64,000 bases of DNA, taken from contig NZ_JACSQK010000005.1 of assembly GCF_014836675.1 (NCBI RefSeq), positions 391,422 through 455,421 of the forward strand, in the 5' to 3' direction. Shown here one piece after another: positions 39,607 through 50,673 of the stretch. The notes under the pieces were generated by a model. That model ran no database searches, was not told the DNA's origin, and saw only the letters and a list, made by a program, of their open reading frames with translations. Every line of letters begins with the position of its first letter. Position 1 is the stretch's first letter. The DNA is from Comamonas avium (GTDB lineage: Bacteria > Pseudomonadota > Gammaproteobacteria > Burkholderiales > Burkholderiaceae_C). A program made the translations under genes and the position numbers.

Positions 39607-42504
39607 TCAGCCCAGGCGGGCCAGTTGCTCCTGAATGCGGGTCAGTGTGGTGCCAAAGTCAGCCACGCGTTTTTTCTCTTGCTCCAGCACAGCTGCAGGC
39701 GCCTTGGCGCAGAAAGCTTCGTTGTTCAGCTTGCCATTGGCCTTGGTGATTTCACCTTCCAGGCGCTTGGCTTCTTTGGTCAAGCGGGCCTTTTCGGCTT
39801 CTACGTCCACTTCAACGAACAGTGCCAGGCGGGCATCTGCCACCACGTTCACGGGCGCCGACTGGGCTTCGGCTTGCCACGCGGCTTCGGTGTCAAAGAC
39901 TTTGACTTCGCTGAGCTTGGCCAGGTTCTTCAGCACATCTGCGTTGGCACGCAGGAACTGCGTCGCCTCTGCGGTGTCGCCCATGACCAGCAGTGGCAGG
40001 CGCAACGCAGGCGAGACACCCATCTCGCCACGCAGCGTGCGGCAGGCATCGACCATGGCCTTGATGCGGCCCACGTAGGCGATGGATGCTTCGTCAATCT
40101 TCTCTGGCTGGGCTTCAGGGTAGGCCGCGACAGCGATGGAGTCGCCTTGCTTGCCAGCCACTGGAGCCACCTTTTGCCACAGCTCTTCCGTCACGAACGG
40201 GATGATGGGATGGGCCATGCGCAAAATGGTTTCCAGAACGCGGATCAGCGTGCGACGTGTGGCGCGTTGCTGGGCTTCGTTGCCGGTCTGGATCTGTACT
40301 TTGGCAATTTCCAGATACCAGTCACAGAACTCGTTCCAGACAAAGTCATAGATCGTGTTGGCGACGTTGTCCAGGCGGTACTCGCTAAAGCCTTTGGCCA
40401 CTTCAGCCTCGACCTTTTGCAGCTGCGAGACGATCCAGCGGTCAGGCTGGCTGAACTGCAGGTAGCCACCGGCGCAGTCTGCCCCCGAGTGCTCTTTCAA
40501 GCCGCAATCAAAGCCTTCGCAGTTCATCAGTACAAAGCGGCTGGCGTTCCACAGCTTGTTGCAGAAGTTGCGGTAGCCTTCGCAGCGCTTGCTGTCAAAG
40601 TTGATGGAGCGGCCCAGCGATGCCAGCGCAGCAAAGGTAAAGCGCAGTGCGTCAGCACCGTAGGCAGGGATGCCTTCGGGGAATTCTTTTTGCGTGTTCT
40701 TGCGCACCTGGGGAGCGGTTTCGGGCTTGCGCAGACCGGTGGTGCGCTTGTCCAGCAGGGGCTCCAGCGAGATGCCGTCAATCAGATCGACCGGGTCCAG
40801 CACATTGCCTTCGGACTTGGACATCTTCTTGCCCTGCGCATCGCGCACCAGACCGTGGATGTACACATGCTTGAATGGCACGCGCCCGGTGAAGTGCTTA
40901 GTCATCATGATCATCCGGGCGACCCAGAAGAAGATGATGTCATAGCCAGTGACCAGCACGGAGGACGGCAGGTACAGGTTGAAGTCGTCGTCAGCAGCGT
41001 CGGTCTGGTTGGGCCAGCCCATGGTGGAAAACGGCACCATGGCGGACGAATACCACGTGTCCAGCACATCGGCATCGCGGCGCAATGTTTTGCCGGGGGC
41101 TTGTGCCTGGGCTTCGGCTTCGTTCTTTGCGACGTAGATGTTGCCTTCTTCGTCGTACCAAGCTGGAATCTGATGGCCCCACCACAGCTGGCGCGAGATG
41201 CACCAGTCCTGGATGTTGTTCATCCACTGGTTGTAGGTGTTGACCCAGTTTTCGGGCACAAACTTCACATCGCCCGAGGCCACTGCATCGATGGCCTTTT
41301 GTGCGATGGATTTGCCTGTGGCGTCACCCGTGCCTTCATTGGCTACCTTGCTCATGGCAATGAACCACTGGTCGGTCAGCATGGGTTCGATCACCTGGCC
41401 GGTGCGGTCGCAGATGGGAACCATCAACTTGTGCTTCTTGATTTCGATCATCAAGCCAGCTTCTTGCAGATCAGCCACGATGGCCTTGCGGGCGACAAAG
41501 CGGTCCATGCCGCGGTATTTTTCAGGCGCTTCGTCGTTGATCTTGGCGGTCAGCGTCAGCACGCAGATCATAGGCAACTGGTGACGCTGGCCGACCTGGT
41601 AGTCGTTCTGGTCGTGGGCCGGTGTGACCTTCACTACGCCGGTGCCGAACTCGCGGTCCACGTATTCATCAGCAATGATGGGAATCTGGCGACCCACCAG
41701 TGGCAGGGTTACGGTCTGGCCGATCAGGTGCTTGTAGCGTTCATCTTCCGGGTGCACCATCACGGCCACGTCGCCCAGCATGGTTTCGGGGCGGGTGGTG
41801 GCCACGACCAACTGACCTTCACCGTTGCTCAATGGGTAGGCGATGTGCCACAGCGAGCCGTCTTTTTCCTGGTTTTCAACTTCCAGATCAGACACTGCAG
41901 ATTGCAGCACCGGATCCCAGTTCACCAGGCGCTTGCCGCGGTAAATCAGACCTTGCTTGTACAGCGTGACAAAGGTCTCGGTGACCACGTTGGACAACTT
42001 TTCGTCCATGGTGAAGTACTCGCGGCTCCAGTCCACGGTATCGCCCATGCGGCGCATTTGTGTGGTGATGGTGTCGCCGGACTTTTCTTTCCACTCCCAC
42101 ACTTTCTTTACAAACTCATCGCGGCCTAGGTCGTAGCGGCTGACGCCTTGGGCTTGCAGTTGACGCTCCACCACGATTTGCGTGGCAATGCCAGCGTGGT
42201 CGGTGCCGGGAATCCAGGCCGTGTTGTGGCCCTTCATGCGGTAGTAGCGCGTCAACGAGTCCATGATGGTCTGGTTGAAAGCATGACCCATGTGCAGCGT
42301 GCCCGTTACATTGGGGGGGGGCAGCTGGATAGAGAAGTTCTGACCTGCGGCAGTGGCTTGTGCACTGGGCTGGCCCGTGCCGCGGTAGCCCGCATTGCCA
42401 TAGCCGCGCTTTTCCCATTCGGAGCCCCAATGGGCTTCCAGTGCGGCGGGTTCGAAGGATTTGGACAGGCTGTTCAGACCTGGCTGGGCAATGGATTCAC
42501 TCAT
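39607..42504 (-). CDS. valS: Valyl-tRNA synthetase
   Basis: Class I aminoacyl-tRNA synthetase of 965 aa. The HIGH-type motif is in [14 protein letters not shown] (about residue 70), the KMSKS motif in [14 protein letters not shown], the connective editing domain contains [13 protein letters not shown], and a C-terminal coiled coil starts around residue 890 ([19 protein letters not shown]). The ATG at 42504 (MSESIAQPG) is preferred over an in-frame start at 42636. A 962-aa antisense frame covering this gene is a codon-bias shadow. Confidence 0.97.
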   Translation of the reverse strand: MSESIAQPGLNSLSKSFEPAALEAHWGSEWEKRGYGNAGYRGTGQPSAQATAAGQNFSIQLPPPNVTGTLHMGHAFNQTIMDSLTRYYRMKGHNTAWIPGTDHAGIATQIVVERQLQAQGVSRYDLGRDEFVKKVWEWKEKSGDTITTQMRRMGDTVDWSREYFTMDEKLSNVVTETFVTLYKQGLIYRGKRLVNWDPVLQSAVSDLEVENQEKDGSLWHIAYPLSNGEGQLVVATTRPETMLGDVAVMVHPEDERYKHLIGQTVTLPLVGRQIPIIADEYVDREFGTGVVKVTPAHDQNDYQVGQRHQLPMICVLTLTAKINDEAPEKYRGMDRFVARKAIVADLQEAGLMIEIKKHKLMVPICDRTGQVIEPMLTDQWFIAMSKVANEGTGDATGKSIAQKAIDAVASGDVKFVPENWVNTYNQWMNNIQDWCISRQLWWGHQIPAWYDEEGNIYVAKNEAEAQAQAPGKTLRRDADVLDTWYSSAMVPFSTMGWPNQTDAADDDFNLYLPSSVLVTGYDIIFFWVARMIMMTKHFTGRVPFKHVYIHGLVRDAQGKKMSKSEGNVLDPVDLIDGISLEPLLDKRTTGLRKPETAPQVRKNTQKEFPEGIPAYGADALRFTFAALASLGRSINFDSKRCEGYRNFCNKLWNASRFVLMNCEGFDCGLKEHSGADCAGGYLQFSQPDRWIVSQLQKVEAEVAKGFSEYRLDNVANTIYDFVWNEFCDWYLEIAKVQIQTGNEAQQRATRRTLIRVLETILRMAHPIIPFVTEELWQKVAPVAGKQGDSIAVAAYPEAQPEKIDEASIAYVGRIKAMVDACRTLRGEMGVSPALRLPLLVMGDTAEATQFLRANADVLKNLAKLSEVKVFDTEAAWQAEAQSAPVNVVADARLALFVEVDVEAEKARLTKEAKRLEGEITKANGKLNNEAFCAKAPAAVLEQEKKRVADFGTTLTRIQEQLARLG

Positions 42505-42638
42505 GGCGGATTCGCAAATGAAAACGGCATCCTGCAGGGGATGCCGTCTGTAGGCTGTTAGCTGAAAGGACGGATTGGGTTTGATTTTACCGACCCAGCC
42601 CAGAGATAGGGCGAGCGGGGCATTGTTTGAAGTCAAAT

Positions 42639-42678
42639 TGGCTGCCAGCGCTTAGCCAGTATGTGCTGACAGCTATGC
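42639..42678. repeat. Dispersed TAGCTG/GCGCT-type palindrome, copy 4
   Basis: TTGGCTGCCAGCGCTTAG on the left is partly mirrored by GTGCTGACAGCTATG on the right, in the gap between hemY and valS. Confidence 0.45.
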
Positions 42679-42679
42679 T

Positions 42680-43969
42680 TTATCTAGAAAGTGCGTGCAA
42701 AGCCGCTTCGCGCCAAGCCCTGGCAGCGGCAGCGGTGTCTTCACGCTGCTCAGCCATGATAGCCAGGGCCTTCCAGGCGCTGGCACGCAGCGGGGCATCG
42801 CTCAAGCGGCCCACAGCACTTTGCAGCAGCTGTTCGCCTTTGCCCCACAGCTGTCGCTGTACACAGGCCATGCCTGCCAGATACAGCAGACGTGGCTCTT
42901 GAGGTGCTGCACGCTGTGCAGATTCAATGCGTGCCAGCCAGTCGGCATCCAGTTCGTCCAGCGCCTGCTGCAAATTGACGAATAAACGCTGGACTTGCGC
43001 GCCGGACAGGGACTGGGGTGCTTGCAGAAACTGCTCCCAGACGGGGAGCAACCAAGTGCGAGCCTGGGATGGGCTGCCTTGCAGCTCCATCAGTTTGCGG
43101 GCTGCCGCCAAAGCCACATCAGGGGCGCGCTGGTCTGCAGGCTGCAAGCCATTCCAGGCGCGCTGCAGCTGATCTGCATCGTGCGTGTGCTGCAACTGCT
43201 CCAGGATCAGGCCCCGGGTGATGCTGTCGGCCACTTCTTGCGACAGACCGCCGTGTTTGGCCAGAAGACGTGCCGTATCCAGGGCCGATTGCGTAGCATG
43301 GGCCAAACGGCTGGCTTTGAGCTGAATGCGCAAGGCCATGGTGCGGCGGCTGGCTCCCGGGGGCAGCTGTGCCAAGCGCTGCAGCGCTTCTTGGGGATCC
43401 CGGTCATCCAGCGACCATCGCGCAGCGCGCATTTGCGCACCTTCGCGCACCTCTTGCTGCTGCAAGGTGCCATTGGCGGGCACATCGTTCATGGCTTCTT
43501 CGTAGTGCTCGTTACGGGCCTCTACATCGCGCAAGGCATGGGCGCTGTCAGCGGCCAGCATGTGAGCAATGGCACGCAAAGTGGCATCTTGCGGCACGTC
43601 AGCATGCTCGGCGCGCAGTTCATCGCTGAGTTTGAGCAGGACAAGTGCAGACTTGCGGGCACGGACATAGCGACCAGCCTGCAGGTGGGACAGACTTTCC
43701 ACCAGGGCCTGGTACATCTGGCGCTCTTTTTGTTGCTGGCGCCAGCGCTTGGCCTGGTGCGGCAACATGACCAGTACTGAAAAAGCCCGCAGGGCGGCGT
43801 AGCCGGTGGCAAACACAGCGAGCAGCAACAGCAGCACCATGTTGAGCGACAAATCGACCCGATATGGAAGCCAGAACAAGGTGACAACGCCCTGGTTGTT
43901 ACCGGCAAACAAAGCCAGTGCCACAGCCAAGGCAAACAAACCTACAAACCAAAGTGCAGCGCGCATCAT
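42680..43969 (-). CDS. hemY: HemY family TPR membrane protein
   Basis: A 429-aa inner-membrane protein of the HemY family found with hemX and hemCD in proteobacteria; its exact role in haem synthesis is not settled, and it is distinct from the protoporphyrinogen oxidase once given the same name in Bacillus. Two membrane helices occupy residues about 5-25 and 40-62 (MVLLLLLAVFATGYAALRAF), followed by tetratricopeptide-type helices (for example SHLQAGRYVRARKSALVLLK, DPQEALQRLAQLP). It is the last gene of hemC-hemD-hemX-hemY. Confidence 0.88.
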   Translation of the reverse strand: MMRAALWFVGLFALAVALALFAGNNQGVVTLFWLPYRVDLSLNMVLLLLLAVFATGYAALRAFSVLVMLPHQAKRWRQQQKERQMYQALVESLSHLQAGRYVRARKSALVLLKLSDELRAEHADVPQDATLRAIAHMLAADSAHALRDVEARNEHYEEAMNDVPANGTLQQQEVREGAQMRAARWSLDDRDPQEALQRLAQLPPGASRRTMALRIQLKASRLAHATQSALDTARLLAKHGGLSQEVADSITRGLILEQLQHTHDADQLQRAWNGLQPADQRAPDVALAAARKLMELQGSPSQARTWLLPVWEQFLQAPQSLSGAQVQRLFVNLQQALDELDADWLARIESAQRAAPQEPRLLYLAGMACVQRQLWGKGEQLLQSAVGRLSDAPLRASAWKALAIMAEQREDTAAAARAWREAALHALSR

Positions 43970-43989
43970 GCGGTAGTTCCTTTGTGCAC

Positions 43990-45090
43990 TTAAAGGCCGG
44001 CGGCGGCGGTAGACAGTGTGGCCAGGGTCTCATCCAAAACTGGTTGCGTGGTCGCCTGCATGTGGGTCTGCAGTTGTGCCAGTACAGCTTGCGCCTGGTG
44101 CGTGCGGCGAGAGCCGGGGTCAAAGAATTTACTCAGCGTGGTCTGCGCAGTGCTGATGTCGGTGCGGGCTGCCTCATATTGACGTGCCAGCACGGCCAGG
44201 CGTGCGTTGAGCAGCTTGAGCTTGAGGTTCTCTCGCACGAAGAACGCTTGCTCCGGTGCCATGAGCATGACGTCAGCATGCTCAATCCGGCTCACGCGCA
44301 GTAAATCACGGGTTTCTTCGCGTGTGGCCTGCCAAATTTTTTGTCCCCAGTCACTCCACCATATCCATTGCGTAGGAGATGTGGCTGCAGCGTCAGTGTC
44401 TGTGCTGCCTGGCTCAGGGGCCTGACGCCGTGGCTGGCGCTGCTCGCTGGGGACGGGGGCACCAGTGCGTACGTGCATGTCGTCGACCATGCTGACGACC
44501 GCATCGAGCCGCGCCAGCAGGCTGGCCGTGTCGGTCACTGCCGATTGCGACAGTCGTTCCAGGTCGCGCTCCATGGCTTGCTGAACAGGTACCAAACGGG
44601 GCTGTGCCGCCCGTTCAATCCGCTTGATGCTGCTTTGCAAAATTGCCACCAGAGGCTCGGTACTGCCTGTCAGTTGTGTTTGCTGCTGGGCCATGCGAAT
44701 GGCTGATTCGATATCCACCACCAGGGTTTCATCCCGCGAGCGGGTCAGGTTCTGAACCAGAGCGTCCAGCTGTCCCCGCTGCAAGCTGACTTCGTTGACG
44801 CGCACGTCCATGACCGAAAGTTTGGCGTTGGCATCGCGCACCAGATCTTGCGACTCACGTGCCAGAGCGCGGGCTTCAGTGGCCTGGGCGGTAGCGTCTG
44901 CGGACTGGCGGGCCAGTTGTTCTTGCATGCCGTCAACTTTTTGCCACAGCAAAAGACTGCAGCCAAGGCCTGTTGCGCCAATCACCAGAGACAGCCATGT
45001 CCAGCCAGGCGCTGCTGGGCGTGGTGCATGCAGCGATTCAAAAGGAACAGCTTGGGAGGGGATAGGAGCGCCGTCAGGGGTGGTGGTCAT
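43990..45090 (-). CDS. hemX: HemX family protein
   Basis: A 366-aa protein annotated widely as an uroporphyrinogen-III C-methyltransferase, but the HemX family has no SAM-methylase fold. It has a short cytoplasmic N-terminus, one membrane helix (about residues 31-50, WLSLVIGATGLGCSLLLW), a long coiled coil (about 52-130) and a helical C-terminal domain. It is thought to organise tetrapyrrole or envelope functions with HemY. Its start overlaps the 3' end of hemD by 17 bases. Confidence 0.88.
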   Translation of the reverse strand: MTTTPDGAPIPSQAVPFESLHAPRPAAPGWTWLSLVIGATGLGCSLLLWQKVDGMQEQLARQSADATAQATEARALARESQDLVRDANAKLSVMDVRVNEVSLQRGQLDALVQNLTRSRDETLVVDIESAIRMAQQQTQLTGSTEPLVAILQSSIKRIERAAQPRLVPVQQAMERDLERLSQSAVTDTASLLARLDAVVSMVDDMHVRTGAPVPSEQRQPRRQAPEPGSTDTDAAATSPTQWIWWSDWGQKIWQATREETRDLLRVSRIEHADVMLMAPEQAFFVRENLKLKLLNARLAVLARQYEAARTDISTAQTTLSKFFDPGSRRTHQAQAVLAQLQTHMQATTQPVLDETLATLSTAAAGL

Positions 45091-45871
45091 GCAATGATTT
45101 TATCGAGGCCACGATGCTTTGCACGGTTGGCATGGTTTCAATGATGCGGCCAAAGCCGGCCTGGTGTGCTTGCTGGGCGATGCGTGGGTGTGTAGCCAAG
45201 GCTGTGTGTGCTTGCCAGGACCAGTCGGTGTTGGAAAGACGCAAATGTTGCACGCACTCAGAGCTGCTGAACAACCACACTGCTTGCAGGGTGCGCAGCG
45301 TTTCAATGGTTTGCAGGAGCGCAGGTGTCGCTTGTGGTGCCATGCGCTCGTACACAGCAGCGAAATCGACCCGTACACCGCGTTGCCGTAATTGCTCGGT
45401 CAGCCACTGGCGGCCTTGGCCAGCGGCATCATGCCCATCACCGCCACGGACGATGAGTACTTTTTGACCGCTGCAGATTTGGTGCTGAACATGTGTCCAC
45501 AGCGATTCCGAATCAAATTGTGGAGCGTCTGGTGAAGGCTGGGTCAAGCTGAGAGGTGAAATTCCTTCGGAAAACAAGACCTTGGCAGTGCCGGGGCCAG
45601 GGGCCCAATAGCGTGTGTGTGCAGCCGGGCGCAGTGCTTGTGCGCGCAGCTGCGCAAAAAAGTAACGTGCCGCATTGCCGCTGACGAACATGATGGCGTC
45701 GTAGCTGCTCAGTTGTTGCAAAGCCGCGTGCACGGTAGCGAGCGCATGCGGGCTGCGGCTGGGGCCTATTTCCATCATCGCAAGTGCAGTGGCCTCAATA
45801 CCTTGCGCCTGCAACTGCTGCACCCACAGCGCTGCATCAGGCTGTGGGCGGGTTACAACAAGGTGTGGCAT
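45074..45871 (-). CDS. hemD: Uroporphyrinogen-III synthase
   Basis: HemD closes hydroxymethylbilane with inversion of ring D. The 265-aa protein is divergent in sequence like the whole family, but has the expected two-domain layout with LVTRPQPDAALWVQQLQ at the start, IMFVSGNAARYFF and a hinge, then VLIVRGGDGHDAAGQGRQWL. It is placed directly after hemC with a ten-base gap and overlaps hemX, so the block is one transcription unit. Confidence 0.9.
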   Translation of the reverse strand: MPHLVVTRPQPDAALWVQQLQAQGIEATALAMMEIGPSRSPHALATVHAALQQLSSYDAIMFVSGNAARYFFAQLRAQALRPAAHTRYWAPGPGTAKVLFSEGISPLSLTQPSPDAPQFDSESLWTHVQHQICSGQKVLIVRGGDGHDAAGQGRQWLTEQLRQRGVRVDFAAVYERMAPQATPALLQTIETLRTLQAVWLFSSSECVQHLRLSNTDWSWQAHTALATHPRIAQQAHQAGFGRIIETMPTVQSIVASIKSLHDHHP

Positions 45872-45881
45872 GCCTGCAGAT

Positions 45882-46817
45882 TCAGGACTGGGTGCAGATC
45901 TTTGCGCCTGCAGCTTGCAAATGTGCGGCCACTTGTGCGCCTAAGGCTTCGGCTTGTGCCCGCGTAGTGACCGTGGCTGTCTGCTGCGCGCAGATCAGGG
46001 ATTGAACGCCTTGCGGGTCGCCCCAAGCCGCATCGATGCGCATCAGATCACCATCCAGCACTGCGTGTGCAGCCAAGGGCACGGAGCAACTGCCACCCAT
46101 GCTGCGGCTTACCGCGCGTTCAGCAGCAACGCGCAGCCAGGTTGGCATGTGCACCAGTGGGGCCAGGGCCTGTGCCAGGTCCTGGCGGTCGGCTCGAATT
46201 TCGATGCCCAAAGCCCCCTGGCCTGCAGCAGGCAGCATGGTGGTGGGGCTGAAAATGGCGCGAATGCGGTCTTGCATGCCCAGGCGTTTGAGGCCAGCGG
46301 CAGCCAGAACAATGGCGTCGTACTGGCCTTCGTCCAGCTTGCGCAGGCGTGTATCCAGGTTGCCACGCAAAGGCTCTATCTTCAGGTCTGGGCGCAAGGC
46401 TTGCAGCAGCACTTGGCGACGCAAGCTGGAGGTGCCAACCACTGCCCCCTGGGGCAAAGCATCCAGACTGTGGTATTTGGGTGACACGAACGCATCGTGC
46501 GGGTCTTCACGCTCCATGACGCAAGCTAGGGCAAAACCTTGCGGCATATCCATGGGTACGTCTTTGAGTGAATGCACGGCGATATGAGCACGGCCTTCTT
46601 CCAGCGCAACTTCCAGCTCTTTGACGAACAAGCCCTTGCCACCGACTTTCGAGAGCGTGCGATCCAGAATTTGGTCGCCTTTGGTCGTCATTCCAAGCAG
46701 CTCAACGGTGTGCCCACGTGCTTGCAACAAGGCCTTGACATGCTCGGCTTGCCACATGGCGAGTCGGCTTTCACGGGTGGCGATGACGATGGAGAGGGGG
46801 GATGTTGCTACGGTCAT
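45882..46817 (-). CDS. hemC: Porphobilinogen deaminase (hydroxymethylbilane synthase)
   Basis: HemC polymerises four porphobilinogens. The 311-aa enzyme has [58 protein letters not shown] and the dipyrromethane-cofactor Cys in [13 protein letters not shown]. The ATG at 46817 (MTVATSPLS) is chosen over an in-frame start at 46853. It heads hemCDXY and is divergent from ppc across 91 bases. Confidence 0.96.
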   Translation of the reverse strand: MTVATSPLSIVIATRESRLAMWQAEHVKALLQARGHTVELLGMTTKGDQILDRTLSKVGGKGLFVKELEVALEEGRAHIAVHSLKDVPMDMPQGFALACVMEREDPHDAFVSPKYHSLDALPQGAVVGTSSLRRQVLLQALRPDLKIEPLRGNLDTRLRKLDEGQYDAIVLAAAGLKRLGMQDRIRAIFSPTTMLPAAGQGALGIEIRADRQDLAQALAPLVHMPTWLRVAAERAVSRSMGGSCSVPLAAHAVLDGDLMRIDAAWGDPQGVQSLICAQQTATVTTRAQAEALGAQVAAHLQAAGAKICTQS

Positions 46818-46908
46818 GACTTTCAATACGCTGGCTCGTGGCCTTTCAATCAACGGGCGATGCTAGCATGCTGTGTTGCCATAGAAACCGGCTGGAGTAT
46901 TCACAGAA

Positions 46909-49761
46909 ATGACTGCTGCGATAAAGAAAGACCGAGATCAACGTGCCCGTGCTTTACCAAGCAAAGCAGCGCGTAAAAACGACAAAGATCAGCCGCTGAT
47001 TGACGATATTCGTCTGCTGGGCCGTATTTTGGGGGACATCATTCGCGAGCAAGAAGGTGTCGCGGTCTATGAGCTGATCGAGCAGGTACGACAGCTGTCG
47101 GTGGCATTTCGTCGAGATCAGGACCATGAGGCGGACAAGACGCTCAAGAAGCTGCTCAAAGGCCTGAGCACGGATCAAACGGTGAGTGTGATCCGTGCGT
47201 TCACCTACTTTTCTCACTTGGCAAATCTGGCGGAAGACAGGCACCACATCCGCCGCCGTGCAGTCCATGAGCGAGCAGGTAATACGCAGGAGGGCAGCAT
47301 TGAGGTGGCGCTGTCCCGACTGCGCTGGGCCGGCATTACACCGGATGAAATTGCGCATACCTTGGCGCAGGCTTATGTCTCCCCCGTATTGACGGCGCAC
47401 CCGACGGAAGTGCAGCGGCAAAGTATTTTGCAAGCAGAGCATGACATTGCCCGCTTGCTGGTCGATCGCGATGACATCTTGGCGCGCGCGCAACTGTTTA
47501 ACAGCGCCAAAGATGCGTTGACCCCACGCGAGCTGGCGACCAATGAGGCCATGCTGAGGGCACGCGTGGCGCAGCTGTGGATGACGCGTCTGCTGCGCTA
47601 CTCCAAATTGACGGTGGCCGACGAAATTGAAAATGCCCTGAGCTATTACGAGGCTACGTTCCTGCGCGAAATTCCAAAAATTTATGCGGCACTTGAGGAT
47701 GCGCTGGAAGGTCAGACGGTTCATAGCTTCTTGCGCATGGGGCAATGGATCGGAGGGGACCGTGATGGCAATCCCAACGTGACGGCTCCCACCCTGGAGC
47801 TGGCATTGCGCCGTCAAAGCGATGTAGTGCTGCGTCACTATCTGACGGAGGTGCACTACCTCGGGGGGGAGCTGTCGGTTTCAGCGCGGCTGGTTGAGGT
47901 CTCTGCCGCCATGCAGGCACTGGCGAGTGCTTCGCCTGATAACAATCCCCATCGGCAAGATGAGCCATATCGCAGGGCATTAACAGGTATTTATGCGCGT
48001 CTGGCCGCATCGTTAACGCATTTGACGGGTGGCCAGGCTGCCCGTCATGCTGTGGCGCCGCACAACCCTTATCTGAAAGCGCAGGAGTTCCTGGAGGATT
48101 TGCAAATCATTCACGACTCTTTGCAAGCACACCATGGTGAGAGTCTGGCTGTACAGCGGCTGCATCCTTTGATGCGTGCGGTGCAAGTTTTTGGTTTTTG
48201 TTTGTCAACGGTAGATCTGCGGCAAAGCTCTGACAAGCATGAAGCGGTCATGGCTGAACTGCTGGCCGTGGCGCAGGTAGAAAACCACTACACCCAATTG
48301 GATGAAGCGGCAAAATGCGCCTTGTTGCAGCGCTTGCTGCAAGAGGCGCGCCCACTGCGTGTCATGGGTGCAAGTTATTCAGACTTGGCCTGCAGCGAGC
48401 TTGCCATTTTTGAAATGGCAAAGACCATGCGCCAGCGCTATGGGCGCGAAGCCATCATTCACTACATCATCAGCCATACAGAGTCCGTCAGCGACCTGCT
48501 GGAAGTGCTGCTGCTGCAAAAAGAAGTGGGCCTGATGCAAGGCACTTTAGAACAAGCAGATGCCTCGCTGGATCTGATTGTGGTGCCTTTGTTTGAGACG
48601 ATTGGTGATTTGCGGGCGGCATCTGCCATCATGCGTGCCTACTTTGCAGTGCCTGGCGTAGCAGGGCTGCTGCAGCGTTCGGGTGCTGTGCAGGACATCA
48701 TGCTGGGGTACAGCGACAGCAATAAAGACGGTGGCATCTTTACGAGTAACTGGGAGCTGTATCAGGCAGAGCTGGCACTGGTTGAGCTGTTTGATGAACT
48801 GCAAAAGCAGTTTGGTTTGCGCCTTCGCATGTTTCATGGGCGCGGCGGTACCGTAGGGCGTGGCGGAGGACCCAGCTATCAGGCTATTTTGGCGCAGCCA
48901 CCAGGGACTGTGCGCGGGCAAATTCGTCTCACAGAACAAGGCGAAGTCATTGCCTCCAAATACTCCAACCCGGACATTGGACGAAGAAACCTGGAAACCC
49001 TGGTCGCCGCGACGTTGGAAGCAACGCTGCTGCAGCCCACCAAATCTGCCACCAAGGCTTTCTTGCAAACAGCTGAGCTGCTGTCCCAGTCCAGCATGGG
49101 GGCCTACCGCAAGCTGGTCTACGAGACCGCAGGCTTTGCCGATTACTTCTTCAGCGCGACACCGATCCGTGAAATTGCGGAGCTGAACATTGGCTCACGC
49201 CCTGCATCGCGCAAGGCAACGCAGGCCATTGAGGATTTGCGTGCAATCCCTTGGGGCTTTAGCTGGGGGCAATGCCGCCTGACGCTGCCGGGCTGGTATG
49301 GCTTTGGGTCTGCGGTGCAGGCTTTCTTGCAGGCGCAGGGCGCAGATCCTCGGCGTCAGCTTGCGCTGCTGCAAAAAATGTATCGCCAGTGGCCTTTTTT
49401 TAAAACCTTGCTCTCCAACATGGACATGGTGCTGGCCAAGAGTGATCTGGCGCTGGCTTCACGCTACAGCGAGTTGGTGACAGATGCACGTTTGCGCAAG
49501 CGCATTTTCTCCAGCATTGAGGCTGAATGGCTGCGGACCACCGAGGCTCTGGCGCAGATTACCGAAGAGAGTGATCGACTGGCCAGCAACCCCGCGCTGG
49601 CACGTTCGATCCGCCACCGCTTTCCCTATATTGATCCGCTGCATCATTTGCAGGTGGAGCTGGTACGCCGTTGGCGCACGGGGCAAACGGATGAGCGTTT
49701 GAAGAACGGAATTCACATCTCTATCAACGGTATTGCCGCCGGGCTGCGCAATACAGGCTGA
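46909..49761 (+). CDS. ppc: Phosphoenolpyruvate carboxylase
   Basis: Anaplerotic enzyme making oxaloacetate from phosphoenolpyruvate and bicarbonate. The 950-aa protein contains the catalytic His in [13 protein letters not shown], the catalytic Lys in [11 protein letters not shown] and the Gly-rich loop [14 protein letters not shown]. The C-terminal Asn-x-Gly end (GLRNTG) is typical of the tetramer. The first 30 residues are basic and probably disordered. Single gene; the likely plus-strand terminator is at 49916-49948. Confidence 0.97.
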   Translation: MTAAIKKDRDQRARALPSKAARKNDKDQPLIDDIRLLGRILGDIIREQEGVAVYELIEQVRQLSVAFRRDQDHEADKTLKKLLKGLSTDQTVSVIRAFTYFSHLANLAEDRHHIRRRAVHERAGNTQEGSIEVALSRLRWAGITPDEIAHTLAQAYVSPVLTAHPTEVQRQSILQAEHDIARLLVDRDDILARAQLFNSAKDALTPRELATNEAMLRARVAQLWMTRLLRYSKLTVADEIENALSYYEATFLREIPKIYAALEDALEGQTVHSFLRMGQWIGGDRDGNPNVTAPTLELALRRQSDVVLRHYLTEVHYLGGELSVSARLVEVSAAMQALASASPDNNPHRQDEPYRRALTGIYARLAASLTHLTGGQAARHAVAPHNPYLKAQEFLEDLQIIHDSLQAHHGESLAVQRLHPLMRAVQVFGFCLSTVDLRQSSDKHEAVMAELLAVAQVENHYTQLDEAAKCALLQRLLQEARPLRVMGASYSDLACSELAIFEMAKTMRQRYGREAIIHYIISHTESVSDLLEVLLLQKEVGLMQGTLEQADASLDLIVVPLFETIGDLRAASAIMRAYFAVPGVAGLLQRSGAVQDIMLGYSDSNKDGGIFTSNWELYQAELALVELFDELQKQFGLRLRMFHGRGGTVGRGGGPSYQAILAQPPGTVRGQIRLTEQGEVIASKYSNPDIGRRNLETLVAATLEATLLQPTKSATKAFLQTAELLSQSSMGAYRKLVYETAGFADYFFSATPIREIAELNIGSRPASRKATQAIEDLRAIPWGFSWGQCRLTLPGWYGFGSAVQAFLQAQGADPRRQLALLQKMYRQWPFFKTLLSNMDMVLAKSDLALASRYSELVTDARLRKRIFSSIEAEWLRTTEALAQITEESDRLASNPALARSIRHRFPYIDPLHHLQVELVRRWRTGQTDERLKNGIHISINGIAAGLRNTG

Positions 49762-49770
49762 GGCTGCAAT

Positions 49771-49800
49771 AAAAAAGGCCTGCATCAAAGATGCAGGCCT
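49771..49800 (-). terminator. Terminator facing the Fur-family gene
   Basis: Stem AGGCCTGCAT / ATGCAGGCCT with the T run only on the minus strand. Confidence 0.65.
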
Positions 49801-49915
49801 GGTCTCCTCCGCTCTGATGAGTCTCAGAGCATTCCTCATTTATTGGGTTCGCTAGTGCGTTGGGTGGATTGTAGGAATGAATCGGCCCGCTGCGTGTGAA
49901 AGGGTTAATTTTTAT

Positions 49916-49948
49916 AAAAGATGTCTTATATAAAACATCTTTTTTTTT
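49916..49948 (+). terminator. Rho-independent terminator after ppc
   Basis: Stem AAAAGATGT / ACATCTTTT followed by a T run, about 155 bases after the ppc stop. Confidence 0.7.
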
Positions 49949-50079
49949 GGTGGTAAAAGGCGGTGTGTCTGGAGTTTTTCTGGGTGTAAGTATTTGATTT
50001 TTATTGTTTTTATATAATTTTTTAATGTTTGAAAATAGTGTTGTTCACGTTGCTTGTTTGAAATAACCAAGCCTGGCAA

Positions 50080-50562
50080 TCAGCCTCTCTGGTTATTTGG
50101 CTGCTGTTTCTGGGCTGTGCATTGTGTTGGGCGCTGGCGAACACGCACAATCAAATCCAGTCCGACCAGTTCCAGATTTTCGGAAATGGCGGGAAGACTA
50201 GGCCATTGAAGCATTTCAGCCGGAAGGTCTTCCAGCATGCCCGTGTCTTCGTGATAGATGTGGGAGTGCGTGTCTGTGCGAGAGTCATAGACGGTGCGCT
50301 CCGGATCCAGACGCAGCGCTCGCAGCAACCCTTTCTCTACGAACAAAGGCAGCGTGTTGTAGACCGTGGCGCGTGAAAGACTGGGCAAAAAGTGGCGTGC
50401 AGACAGCAAAATGTCATCGGCCGCCATGTGCACGGGGCTGTGCAAGAGAACTTGAGCAATTGCCATGCGCTGGCGCGTTGGTTGAATGCCGGCATCGCGC
50501 AAGCGCGTTTCCAAGTCGCTGTCAGTTGTCGGGAGGGGGGCAGGGTGGTGAGAAACCGTCAT
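50080..50562 (-). CDS. Fur-family regulator (Irr/PerR-like)
   Basis: A 160-aa Fur-superfamily repressor with the winged-helix part QPTRQRMAIAQVLLHSPVHM and LSRATVYNTLPLFVEKGLL, and a dimerisation domain. The metal region reads DTHSHIYHEDTGMLEDLP: the CxxC structural zinc pair of classical Fur is absent, as in Irr-type haem or peroxide-responsive members. Adjacent to a cytochrome c peroxidase gene on the same strand 110 bases upstream, it is likely to control peroxide or haem responses. The identity as Fur-family is firm; the subtype is inferred. Confidence 0.85.
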   Translation of the reverse strand: MTVSHHPAPLPTTDSDLETRLRDAGIQPTRQRMAIAQVLLHSPVHMAADDILLSARHFLPSLSRATVYNTLPLFVEKGLLRALRLDPERTVYDSRTDTHSHIYHEDTGMLEDLPAEMLQWPSLPAISENLELVGLDLIVRVRQRPTQCTAQKQQPNNQRG

Positions 50563-50595
50563 GTGTCTTCAGGTCTGATCTGCAAAGCAATATCC

Positions 50596-50667
50596 GTAAA
50601 AGCCGCCATTGCAGCTTTTACGGATCGAAGCCCTTGGCGAGGCTGGATGCAAGACCCATACGGGTCT
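50596..50667 (-). terminator. Hairpins downstream of the cytochrome c peroxidase gene
   Basis: Two hairpins, AAGACCCATACGGGTCTT at 50650-50667 and CGTAAAAGC/GCTTTTACG at 50596-50624, between the peroxidase stop and the Fur-family start. They may terminate or stabilise the peroxidase mRNA; T runs are weak. Confidence 0.45.
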
Positions 50668-50673
50668 TGGTGA

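Larger units (their letters stand above)
49762..50079. other. AT-rich intergenic region between ppc and the Fur-family gene
   Basis: No gene seen. It holds a minus-strand terminator (49771-49800, AGGCCTGCATC/GATGCAGGCCT, T run on the minus strand), a plus-strand terminator (49916-49948) and a stretch rich in T. A hairpin AATAACCA/TGGTTATT spans the end of the Fur-family gene at 50062-50098. Confidence 0.6.

Noticed and set aside
39241..42129. A 962-codon frame antisense to valS.
   Set aside because: It mirrors valS, whose protein has all synthetase motifs; the antisense translation is His/Gly/Val rich and resembles nothing known. Long antisense frames arise from codon bias.
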